DNA from: Caulobacteraceae bacterium PMMR1
Lineage (GTDB): Bacteria; Pseudomonadota; Alphaproteobacteria; Caulobacterales; Caulobacteraceae
Direction: 5' to 3'
Assembly: GCA_000733915.1 (NCBI GenBank)
Contig: JPOM01000001.1
Span: forward strand, 1,736,001 to 1,800,000
DNA: 64,000 nucleotides
In this document: positions 29,439 to 39,014 of the stretch, piece by piece
Position numbering within the stretch: position 1 is the first letter of the stretch
Layout of the letters: every line of letters starts with the position of its first letter
Program-made: the position numbers and the translations under genes
Notes under the pieces: model-generated
Told to the model about the DNA's origin: nothing
The model's input: only the letters and a program-made list of their open reading frames with translations
Database searches by the model: none

Positions 29439-31306
29439 CTAAGGCTCGCCGAGCACGAGCGCCGGATCGATCGGGCGGGCCTTGTCGCGGGGGTCGGCGG
29501 CGTAACGCAGCTCGAAGTGCAGCTCCGGCCGGGTCGCGTTGCCGCTCTGGCCCACCTGGCCGATCTCCTGACCCGAGCTGACCTGGTCGTTGATGCGCAC
29601 CTCGATCCGCGACAGGTAGGCGTAGGCGCTGACCCAGCCGCCCGGGTGCTTGACCAGCACCATGTTGCCGTAGCCCGGGATCGAGCTGCCGGCATAGACG
29701 ACCTGGCCGGCGGCGGCCGCGCGCACCGGATCGCCCGGATTGGCCGCGATGTCCCAGCCGTCGTTGCGCTGGCCGGGGCCGGAGGGGCCGTAGCGCTGCA
29801 CCAGCTGCCCGCGGAGGGGCGCAACGAAGCGGCCCCGCGCGGAGGCCGCGATCTCCTGCTCGCTGCGGGTCGGGGCCGAGGCCATCGGCGGCTCGGAGGC
29901 GGAGGGCGCCGGAGCGTAGGCCGGGGCGTGTAGGCCGGGCGCGAGGGGGGCGTGTAGGCCGGCCGCGAGGGCGCGCCCTGGGCAGGCGCGGTCTGAGTGG
30001 GCGCGGTCGGGGTGGGAGCGGTCTGGCCCTGGCCGTAGGGCTGCGGCGCGGTAGGCTGCAGGCGAGGAGACGCGGGCGGGGTCGCCGGCGGCTCGTAGCC
30101 GGCCGGGGGCCGCTGATAGGTCCCGCCGTTCGGGGCCGGCGCCCCGCCCGCGGCCGCAGCGCCCGCCGCACCTCCCGCGACCGCCGCCGCCCCCGTGCCC
30201 AGCAGGTCGGAGGGCTCGATCGGACGGCTCGGGGTCGGACGCCGGGCGGTCTCGACCGGCGGCCGGCGGGCCGGCGGCTTCTTCGGCGGCGGCGGCGCGA
30301 CCGTCCAGCGGGGCGCCGGACCCGAGGCCCCAGCCTGAGCGCCGGAATCGCTCGCCTGGGCCGGAAGCGCGACCTTGTCGCCGCGTTGCAGGTGCTCGCC
30401 GCGGCTCATGCCGTTCAGCTCGGCGATCTTGGCCTGGGAGACCCCGAACCGCTCCGCGATGCCGGTCAGGGTGTCGCCCCGCCCGACGGTGTAGAGCTTC
30501 ACCCGCGGCACGCGCAGCGTCTTGCCGGCCTTGGCGCGCACGTCGGTGTCTAGACCATTGGCGACGGCCAGCACGACCGCGGGCGTGTGGGTGCGGGCGG
30601 CGAGGCTGGCCCAGGTCTCGCCCTTGCGGACCACCACGCTGGGCAGGTCGCCGGCGCCGGAAGACGCAGACGCTTCGTCGGCGGCCGGCTCGCGGGCGGC
30701 GGTGCGGGACGCATGGCTGTCCTTGCCGTGGCGGGAGACAGACGCCTCCTCGTCGGCGCCGGCCCGGCGATGGCGGATGGTCGTGTCAGCCTTGGCGTGA
30801 TGGCGGCCGTGGCGCGTCGTCTTGGGCGCGTCCTCGTCGCGAGAGGTCTTGGCGTGACGCCGGGACTTGGCGGTCGCCTTCGTCTTCTTCTTTGGCGGCG
30901 TGTCCTCGTCGGCGTCGGCCGCCTTGGCGTGGCGCACGGCCGCGCGGATCAGCAGCGGCTGATCGCCGTCGAGGCTGTAGAGCATGTGCTGCGGCCCCGG
31001 CTGGGCGGGGGCGTTCAGCGGCTGCATCACGATGTCGCCGTCCTGGGCCCGGGACGCGGGCGCAGGCGGGACGGCGGCGGCGGGCGCCGGCGCGCGATAG
31101 GCGGGGGCGGGCGCTGGGCCGGCGGGGGCCGGATAGGCCTGAGGTCCGGACGGGGGCTCCAGCCGGGTCGGGTAGCGGGGCTTCACCTGCGCCACGCCCG
31201 GACCCGGCGCCACGCCCTCCCGCGTCGGATAGCGCGGCTCAAAGGTGCACGCACCCGCCAGCGCGAGGCTGGCGGTCAGGATCAGATGGCGTCGAAAGGC
31301 CGTCAT
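29439..31306 (-). CDS. nlpD: LysM/LytM lipoprotein, NlpD-like, frameshifted in this sequence
   Basis: An envelope lipoprotein of about 622 residues when repaired, likely an activator of septal amidases. The N-terminus LTASLALAGACTF has Cys20 as the possible lipid site, although the -3 residue is Ala rather than Leu. Then come Pro/Ala-rich linkers, two LysM domains (VVRKGETWASLAA and YTVGRGDTLTGIAERFG), another linker and a C-terminal LytM domain. The LytM metal sites look degenerate: RNDGWDIA where a His is usual and PELHFELR with Glu in place of the first His, which suits NlpD/EnvC-type activators. A missing C in the run at 29923-29926 (plus strand GGGG) splits the LysM and LytM parts. Last gene of the serS-surE-pcm operon. 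Confidence 0.85.
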
Positions 31307-31421
31307 CGCCGCTCCGTGGTGGCAGGCAATCGGTTGGGAATCGTCCCCCGCGTCCGGTCTAGCGTCGCTTGGGGCGGAAATTAAGGCTCAGGGGCGCGCA
31401 CATTCGCGTCAGACGCTCGCG

Positions 31422-32078
31422 TCAGAGGTCCTTGGCGACGCCCGCAAGCAGGGGCACGAAGCGCACGTCTCCGAGCTCCTCCACGCGGAAGCCGCCCTGC
31501 CCGTCGCCGACATAGCGCCGAAGGCTCTGCACCGCGCCGCGACCGATGGGCGCGACCAGCACGCCGTTGGGCTTCAGCTGGCGCAGCAGCGCGGTGGGCT
31601 CCTCGGGCGCGGCGGCCGTGACCAGCACCCGATCGAAGGGCGCCTGCTCCGGCCAGCCCTCGCCGCCGTCGCCGAAGCGGGTGATGACGTTGAGCAGGCC
31701 CAGCTGCTTGATCCGCCCCTCCGCCTCCTTGAGCAGGGTGCGGTAGCGCTCCACCGTGTAGACCAGGCGCGCGATGCGGGCGAGCACGGCCGTCTGGTAC
31801 CCCGAGCCGGTGCCGATCTCCAGCACCCGGGCGCGGCCGTCCAGGGTCAGGGCCTGGGTCATCAGTCCCACGATCTGAGGCTGGCTGATGGTCTGGCCGC
31901 ACGCAATCGGCAGGGCGGAGTCTTCCCACGCGCGCTCCTTGAACAGGTGCGGTACGAAGAGGTCGCGCGGCGTCTTTTCGATGGCGTTCAGCACCGCGGC
32001 ATCGGTCACCCCGGCCGAGCGCAGGTTCAGCACCAGTCGCGCGCGGCGGGTCTCGGCGGCGTCCTGAGGCCCGCTCAT
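31422..32078 (-). CDS. pcm: protein-L-isoaspartate O-methyltransferase
   Basis: A 218-residue AdoMet enzyme that methylates damaged isoaspartyl residues for repair. Signatures are CGQTISQPQIVGLMTQ, the AdoMet motif VLEIGTGSGYQTAVLA, VERYRTLLKEAE and VTAAAPEEPTALL. Its ATG overlaps the surE stop (ATGA), and nlpD follows 115 bases later. Confidence 0.95.
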   Translation of the reverse strand: MSGPQDAAETRRARLVLNLRSAGVTDAAVLNAIEKTPRDLFVPHLFKERAWEDSALPIACGQTISQPQIVGLMTQALTLDGRARVLEIGTGSGYQTAVLARIARLVYTVERYRTLLKEAEGRIKQLGLLNVITRFGDGGEGWPEQAPFDRVLVTAAAPEEPTALLRQLKPNGVLVAPIGRGAVQSLRRYVGDGQGGFRVEELGDVRFVPLLAGVAKDL

Positions 32079-32875
32079 CGCCCGGACTCCGCCTGCAGCC
32101 TCGGGACCGACCCGCCCAGCCGGCCTCTCAGGTCGTGGACCGTGGAGAGGTGGGTCAGGTCCACATGGAGCGGCGTGACGCTGATGCGCCCCTCGTAGAC
32201 GGCGCGCAGATCCGTGCCGTCGGCGGGCTGCGACAGCTTCCCGCGAAAGCCCATCCAGTAATAGTCGCGCCCGCGCAGGTCGGTGCGGCGCTCGAAGTGC
32301 ATCGGGTGGTGGTCGCGCCGGCCCTGCACCGTGACCTCGACGCCCTCCACCGCCTCGGGCGCCACGTCGGGAAAGTTGACGTTCATGACCACATCGGCGG
32401 GCCAGCCGAGCTGCACAAGGCGGGCGATCAGCCCTGGGCCGTACACGTCGGCCACCTCAAAGCGCACCGCGCCCCGCTCGTGGAAGTTCAGGAGGCTCTG
32501 GCTGAGCGCGATCGAGGGCACGCCCAGCGTCATCCCCTGCAGCGCGCCCGCGACCGTGCCGGAGAAGGTGACGTCCTCCGCCAGGTTCTGGCCGCGGTTG
32601 ACCCCGGACAGCACGAGGTCGGGCGGGCCGTCCGCCATGAACTCCTGGATCGCCAGCATCACGCAGTCGGTCGGCGTGCCGCTGACCGCCCAGCTCCTGG
32701 CGTCGATCTGGCGCACGCGCACGGGCTCGGTCAGGGTCAGGGCGCGACTGGCGCCGGACTGCTCGGCTTCGGGCGCGGAGATCCAGACGTCGTTCGAAAG
32801 CTTGGCCGCGATCCGCCTTAGGCAGGCGAAGCCCTCCGCCCCGATCCCGTCGTCGTTGGTGAGCAGGACGCGCAT
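32075..32875 (-). CDS. surE: 5'-nucleotidase SurE
   Basis: A metal-dependent nucleotide phosphatase of 266 residues active in stationary phase. The start MRVLLTNDDGIGAEGF has the metal-binding Asp8-Asp9. Other signatures are SGTPTDCVMLAI, LSGVNRGQNLAEDVTFSGTV and NVNFPD. ATG 32875 lies two bases after the serS stop. Confidence 0.96.
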   Translation of the reverse strand: MRVLLTNDDGIGAEGFACLRRIAAKLSNDVWISAPEAEQSGASRALTLTEPVRVRQIDARSWAVSGTPTDCVMLAIQEFMADGPPDLVLSGVNRGQNLAEDVTFSGTVAGALQGMTLGVPSIALSQSLLNFHERGAVRFEVADVYGPGLIARLVQLGWPADVVMNVNFPDVAPEAVEGVEVTVQGRRDHHPMHFERRTDLRGRDYYWMGFRGKLSQPADGTDLRAVYEGRISVTPLHVDLTHLSTVHDLRGRLGGSVPRLQAESGR

Positions 32876-32877
32876 CG

Positions 32878-34230
<1,353 letters not shown>

Positions 34231-34326
34231 TCATCCCTGCGGCTGCGCCCACCGCCTCAACCCCGCCCTCGCCCTGCCCGCGGCGGAGATCGTCGGCCCG
34301 ATCGTGCGGCGTTTGCGCATTCGGGG

Positions 34327-34354
34327 CTGACGTCGCGGCCGCATGGCCCTATAT
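34327..34354 (+). promoter_or_regulatory. candidate promoter of the deoxyhypusine-synthase-like gene
   Basis: CTGACG at 34327-34332 and CTATAT at 34349-34354 are separated by 16 bases and lie about 110 bases before the ATG at 34463. The -10 is the most A+T-rich spot in this divergent gap with serS. Judged by eye only. Confidence 0.35.
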
Positions 34355-34462
34355 GGCGCGCCCGCTCCGAGCCTCGGAGCAGGCCATCGCGTGTCCCGTC
34401 GCTCCGTCCGGGACGCGCTGATCTTTCGGACGGGCGATCACGCATCAGGGAAACCCGACACG

Positions 34463-35530
34463 ATGAACGCTCCTGTTCAGATCGAAAGCAACAAGAAGGC
34501 CGAGCTGCTGGCCAAGACCGTGCAGCACGTCGACATCACCGCCTATGACGCGCGTCCTGTCATCGACGCCATGCGCGGCATGAGCTTCTCCTCGCGCGAC
34601 ACCGCGCGCGCGGCCGACATCCTCAACATGGCCCTGTCCGAGAAGGGGTGTTCGACCTGGCTCACCTTGGCCGGTTCGACCTCCGCGGGCGGCTGCATGC
34701 ACGTCTACCGCGACATGGTGAAGTTCGGCATGATCGACGCCGTAGTCGCCACCGGCGCCTCGATCGTCGACATGGACTTCTTCGAGGCTCTCGGCTTCAA
34801 GCATTACCAGGCAGGCGGCCCGGTCGACGATAACGAGCTGCGCGAGCTCTATATCGACCGCATCTACGACACCTACATCGACGAGCAAGAGCTTCAGACC
34901 TGCGATCACACGATCAAGGAAATCGCCGACAGCCTGGAGCCGCGGCCCTATTCCTCGCGCGAATTCATCTTCGAGATGGGCAAGTGGCTGGCGGCGGGCC
35001 ATGCGAAGAAGCCGGGCAGCCTGATCCAGACCGCTTTCGAGGAGGGCGTGCCGATCTTCTGCCCCGCCTTCACCGATTCCTCGGCGGGCTTCGGGCTGGT
35101 GAAGCACCAGGTCGAGCGCATGAAGGCCGGCAAGCCCTATCTGACCATCGACGCCATCGCCGACTTTCGCGAGTTGACCGACATCAAGATCAAGGCCGGC
35201 ACGACGGCCCTGTTCATGGTGGGCGGCGGGGTGCCGAAGAACTTCGCCCAGGACACGGTGGTCTGCGCCGAGATCCTCGGCATCGAGGCGGACATGCACA
35301 AATACGCCGTCCAGATCACCGTGGCCGACGTGCGCGACGGGGCCTGCTCCTCCTCCACGCTGAAGGAGGCCTCGTCCTGGGGCAAGGTCTCGACCACCTA
35401 TGAGCAGATGGTGTTCGCCGAGGCGACGACGGTGGTGCCGCTGATTGCGTCCGACGCCTACTGGCGCGGGGCCTGGAAGGGCCGCGAGAAGCCGCGCTTC
35501 GCCGAGCTCTTCGCGGCCAAACGGGGCTGA
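34463..35530 (+). CDS. deoxyhypusine-synthase-like enzyme, probable homospermidine synthase
   Basis: A 355-residue NAD-dependent enzyme of the deoxyhypusine synthase fold. The catalytic Lys of the family is conserved in EASSWGKVS (Lys308), and STSAGGCMHVYRDMV, PIFCPAFTDSSAGFG and LFMVGGGVPKNF match the NAD and spermidine sites. Bacteria lack eIF5A, and bacterial DHS-like enzymes are generally believed to make homospermidine or related polyamines from spermidine and putrescine, so that is the likeliest role. No polyamine genes are adjacent. I use the ATG at 34463. Confidence 0.82.
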   Translation: MNAPVQIESNKKAELLAKTVQHVDITAYDARPVIDAMRGMSFSSRDTARAADILNMALSEKGCSTWLTLAGSTSAGGCMHVYRDMVKFGMIDAVVATGASIVDMDFFEALGFKHYQAGGPVDDNELRELYIDRIYDTYIDEQELQTCDHTIKEIADSLEPRPYSSREFIFEMGKWLAAGHAKKPGSLIQTAFEEGVPIFCPAFTDSSAGFGLVKHQVERMKAGKPYLTIDAIADFRELTDIKIKAGTTALFMVGGGVPKNFAQDTVVCAEILGIEADMHKYAVQITVADVRDGACSSSTLKEASSWGKVSTTYEQMVFAEATTVVPLIASDAYWRGAWKGREKPRFAELFAAKRG

Positions 35531-35539
35531 GGCCGACGG

Positions 35540-35569
35540 CAGGGGGCCGGAGCGATCCGGCCCTGTTTT
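35540..35569 (+). terminator. intrinsic terminator of the DHS-like gene
   Basis: CAGGG and GGGCCGG at 35540-35550 can pair with CCGGCCCTG at 35557-35565 around a six-base loop, followed by TTTT at 35566-35569. It starts 10 bases after the stop codon. Good stem, short T run. Confidence 0.8.
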
Positions 35570-35656
35570 CGTTCACCGGGCTCGACCCAGCGACCGGAGC
35601 CCGTCCATGCCGACCTCGCCCCACCCCACGCCGCCCCACCCGCGCCGCCCCTGCCC

Positions 35657-35800
35657 ATGGACCACCATCCGGCCGAGGGGCCGCGCAAGGTCGCCCACCC
35701 CCGGCGCCAGCTGGATCTGGGCCCGGCCGACAACTCGCTCCTGCAGCGCAAGGGCGACCCCGCCGAAGGCGGCCGCGGAGAAGATAATCAGGACGGCTGA
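35657..35800 (+). CDS. possible small ORF, 47 residues
   Basis: The 330-base gap between the DHS-like gene and the phosphatase holds a 47-codon open frame beginning MDHHPAEGPRKVAHP and rich in charged residues (QLDLGPADNSLLQRKGDP). It has no strong ribosome site and no recognised family. The stretch is otherwise GC-rich with no other gene, so this is a weak candidate for a hypothetical protein. Confidence 0.3.
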   Translation: MDHHPAEGPRKVAHPRRQLDLGPADNSLLQRKGDPAEGGRGEDNQDG

Positions 35801-35860
35801 TACGCTGCCGTCACACGGGCGCGCTAGGCAGGGGCGACCACCTCGGGGGAGCCTGTCGCC

Positions 35861-36727
35861 ATGACCGTCCGAAGCTTCGCGCTCGCTTGCGCCGCCGGCC
35901 TGATCGCCCAGCCTTTCATCGGCCAAGCCCTGATCGGCCAGGCGGCCCGGGCCCAGAGCGCGCCTGCGCCCGCCGCTGGCGCGGTGACCCGCATCGAGGA
36001 CAAGCCCAAGCGCGCGCCGGGCTATTTGGCTGAGGCTGAGCGGCCGGACGCGCACGCCTTCGTGCCAGCCCCGCCCGCACCGGAGAGCCCCCTCGGCCGG
36101 GCCGACCGTGCCACCTACGAGCAGACCCGCGCGCTTCAGGGCACGCCCCGCTGGGCGCTTGCGACCTCCGACGTGCGTGAGGGCGCGGCGGACATCTTGG
36201 GCGAGTTCGGCTGCGCCGCGGGCGTAGAGCTCAGCGCCAGCACGGCGCCTGTGACCCTGGCGCTGCTCAGCCGCGTGCGCTCCGACGCGGCCGACACCTA
36301 CGGCCCGGTGAAGAAGCTCTATGCCCGACCGCGCCCGCCGGTGGGCAACGCCCTTCCCATCTGCGAGGCCGACCGCGCCAAGGCCTCGACCAGCGACAGC
36401 TATCCGTCGGGCCACGCGACGCAGGGCTTCCTCTTCGCCCTGGTGCTGAGCGAGCTGATGCCTGACCGCGAGTCCCAGATCGTCGCCCGCGGCCGCGCCT
36501 ATGGCGAAAGCCGGGTCGTCTGCGGCGTGCACTTCCCGAGCGACATCGAGGCCAGCCGCATCGTCGCCGCCGCCGTCTTCGCCCGGCTGCAGTCCCACCC
36601 CGGCTTCCAGGCCGACCTCGCCAAGGCCAGGGCCGAGCTCGCGGCCCTGCGCGGCTCCGGCGCGCCGGCTCCGGCCGCAGCCCAGTGCAAGCTCGTCGAA
36701 GAGGCCGGCGCCGCCCGCCCCTGGTGA
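35861..36727 (+). CDS. class A acid phosphatase, PAP2 family
   Basis: A 288-residue secreted phosphatase. The N-terminal 35 residues form a signal peptide (FALACAAGLIAQPFIGQA). The PAP2 motifs are KKLYARPRP (Kx6RP-like), PSGHA with the catalytic-site His, and SRVVCGVHFPSD (SRx5Hx3D) with the nucleophile His. This matches PhoC/PhoN-type nonspecific acid phosphatases acting on periplasmic phosphomonoesters. Confidence 0.9.
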   Translation: MTVRSFALACAAGLIAQPFIGQALIGQAARAQSAPAPAAGAVTRIEDKPKRAPGYLAEAERPDAHAFVPAPPAPESPLGRADRATYEQTRALQGTPRWALATSDVREGAADILGEFGCAAGVELSASTAPVTLALLSRVRSDAADTYGPVKKLYARPRPPVGNALPICEADRAKASTSDSYPSGHATQGFLFALVLSELMPDRESQIVARGRAYGESRVVCGVHFPSDIEASRIVAAAVFARLQSHPGFQADLAKARAELAALRGSGAPAPAAAQCKLVEEAGAARPW

Positions 36728-36826
36728 AGCGCCTCCCCTGACGCAGCGGCAGGATTGCTCGCCGCGACGCTTGCGCTAGGCTGGCCCCAACCAAGAGGAA
36801 ACGCGCACCAGGCGCAGGGGTCGGTC

Positions 36827-38971
36827 ATGACGGGACGGACGGCGGGCGCGGTCAGCGCCCTGGCGCTTTTGGGTCTGGCGTCGTGGGACGCGCCGGCTGG
36901 CTCGCGGGGTCCGGCGGAGGTCGACGCCGCCCGCCTGACCGCGGCGGACCGCGAGCCCGGACAGTGGATGAGCTACGGCCGGACCTACTCCGAGCAGCGC
37001 TACTCGCCCCTGACGCAGGTGAACGCCGGCAACGCCAGCAAGCTCGGCCTGGCCTGGAGCTTCGAGCTGGCGACGAACCGAGGCGTGGAGGTCACGCCCG
37101 TCGTGGTGGACGGCGTCATGTACGTCACCTCGTCCTGGAGCCTCGTCTATGCGCTGGACGCGCGCACGGGCAAGCGCCTTTGGACCTACGATCCGGAGGT
37201 GCCCCGCGAGACCGGCTTCTACGCCTGCTGCGACGTGGTGAACCGGGGCGTCGCGGTCTGGCAGGGCAAGGTCTATGTCGCGACCCTCGACGGGCGGCTC
37301 GTGGCGCTGGACGCCCGCACCGGCAAGCCGGTCTGGACCGTCCGCACCACGCCGGAGAAGTCGCCCTACACCATCACCATGGCCCCGCGGATCGTGCGCG
37401 GGAAGGTCATGATCGGCAACTCCGGCTCCGAGTACGGCGTGCGCGGCTACGTCTCCGCCTATGACGCGCAGACCGGCAAGCTGGCGTGGCGCTTCTACAC
37501 AGTGCCGGGCGATCCCTCCAAGGGGTTCGAGAACAAGGCCATGGAGATGGCCGCCAAAACGTGGAAGGGCGAGTGGTGGAAAGCGGGCGGGGGCGGCTCG
37601 CCCTGGGACGCCATGTCCTACGACCCCGAGACCAACCTGCTCTACTTCGGCACCGGCAACGGCGCGCCCTGGAACGAGAAGGTGCGTTCCGCTGGCGAGG
37701 GCGACAACCTGTTCCTGTCATCCATCGTGGCCGTGAACGCCGACACCGGCGAATACGCCTGGCACTACCAGACGACGCCCGGTGACAGCTGGGACTTCGA
37801 CTCCACCCAGAGCCTGGTGCTGGCCGACCTGCCCATCGGCGGGCGGCCCCGCAAGGTGCTGATGCAGGCGGCGAAGAACGGCTTCTTCTACGTGCTGGAC
37901 CGCACCAACGGGCAGCTGATCTCGGCGGAGCCCTTCGTGAAGGTCACCTGGGCCAAAGGCGTGGACAAGGCGACCGGGCGGCCCATCGAGATCGGCGATC
38001 CGCGTTACAAGACCGGGCCGGCGATCGTGGAGCCCTCGAGCTTCGGCGGCCACAACTGGCACCCGATGAGCTTCAGCCCCAAGACGGGCCTGGCCTATGT
38101 GCCGGCGCAGGAGGTCCCGGGCGTCTACGGGACCGACGACCGCTACGCCTACGACCCGAGCCAGTGGAACACCGGCACCGACACCAAGCTCAACGCGCTG
38201 CCGAGCGACCCCAAGCAGCGGGCCGCCATGCGCAACGCCTTCCGCGGCTACCTGGAGGCCATCGACCCGCTCACCGGCAAGATCGCGTGGAAGGTCGAGC
38301 ACAAGGGCCCGTGGAACGGCGGCACGCTGGCGACGGCGGGCGATCTGGTCTTCCAGGGCACGGCGGACGGGCGCTTCAACGCCTACGAGGCCAAGACCGG
38401 CAAGCTGGTCTGGAGCACGCCGACCTATGCGGCGACGCTGGCCGGGCCAATGACCTACAGCCTCGACGGCGAGCAGTACGTCGCGGTCGGGGCGGGCTTC
38501 GGCTCGGTCTACTTCCTGGTGGCCGGGTTCGCCCTCGACAAGCCGGGCAACGCCGACAACGGCAAGATCCTGGTTTACAAGCTCGGCGGCAGGCAAGTGC
38601 TGCCCAAGCCTCAGCTCGTCAAGGCGGAGTTCCCCAAGCCCCCGCCGGTGCACGCCTCGGCTGCGACCATCGCCGCCGGCCAGGCGAGCTACCAGAAGTA
38701 CTGCCTGGTCTGCCACGGCTATGGGGCGATCTCCGGCGGCGTGCTGCCCGACCTGCGCAAGAGCCCCGTGGTCGCGCAGGCGGACGCCTTCAAGGACGTG
38801 GTGATCGGCGGGGTGCGCAAGGAGGCCGGCATGGTCAGCTTCGCCAGCGTGCTCAAGCCCGCGGACGCGGACGCGGTGCGCGCCTACCTCCTCACCGAGG
38901 CTCAGGCGGGCTGGAAGGCGGAGCACGCCAAGACGAGCCCGGCGGCGCGCAAGGGGCCGAAGCCAGGCTGA
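36827..38971 (+). CDS. PQQ-dependent quinohemoprotein alcohol dehydrogenase
   Basis: A type II quinohemoprotein of 714 residues that oxidises alcohols in the periplasm and passes electrons to haem c. The eight-bladed propeller has Trp-docking repeats, the vicinal disulphide Cys134-Cys135 (FYACCDVVNRG) that stacks on PQQ, and the C-terminal cytochrome c domain with CLVCHGYGA at Cys626-Cys629-His630. Start ATG 36827 is followed by a short hydrophobic leader ASALALLGLAS type segment, probably a signal peptide. PQQ synthesis genes are not here. It precedes the NRPS gene by 43 bases. Confidence 0.93.
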   Translation: MTGRTAGAVSALALLGLASWDAPAGSRGPAEVDAARLTAADREPGQWMSYGRTYSEQRYSPLTQVNAGNASKLGLAWSFELATNRGVEVTPVVVDGVMYVTSSWSLVYALDARTGKRLWTYDPEVPRETGFYACCDVVNRGVAVWQGKVYVATLDGRLVALDARTGKPVWTVRTTPEKSPYTITMAPRIVRGKVMIGNSGSEYGVRGYVSAYDAQTGKLAWRFYTVPGDPSKGFENKAMEMAAKTWKGEWWKAGGGGSPWDAMSYDPETNLLYFGTGNGAPWNEKVRSAGEGDNLFLSSIVAVNADTGEYAWHYQTTPGDSWDFDSTQSLVLADLPIGGRPRKVLMQAAKNGFFYVLDRTNGQLISAEPFVKVTWAKGVDKATGRPIEIGDPRYKTGPAIVEPSSFGGHNWHPMSFSPKTGLAYVPAQEVPGVYGTDDRYAYDPSQWNTGTDTKLNALPSDPKQRAAMRNAFRGYLEAIDPLTGKIAWKVEHKGPWNGGTLATAGDLVFQGTADGRFNAYEAKTGKLVWSTPTYAATLAGPMTYSLDGEQYVAVGAGFGSVYFLVAGFALDKPGNADNGKILVYKLGGRQVLPKPQLVKAEFPKPPPVHASAATIAAGQASYQKYCLVCHGYGAISGGVLPDLRKSPVVAQADAFKDVVIGGVRKEAGMVSFASVLKPADADAVRAYLLTEAQAGWKAEHAKTSPAARKGPKPG

Positions 38972-39014
38972 GCCCCCGCGGCTTCCGCGGGAACGGGACC
39001 ATGCTCTATAGGCT

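Larger units (their letters stand above)
35531..35860. other. 330-base gap after DHS-like gene
   Basis: Contains the intrinsic terminator at 35540-35569 and the weak small frame at 35657-35800. I see no RNA gene, repeat or promoter of note. Confidence 0.5.
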
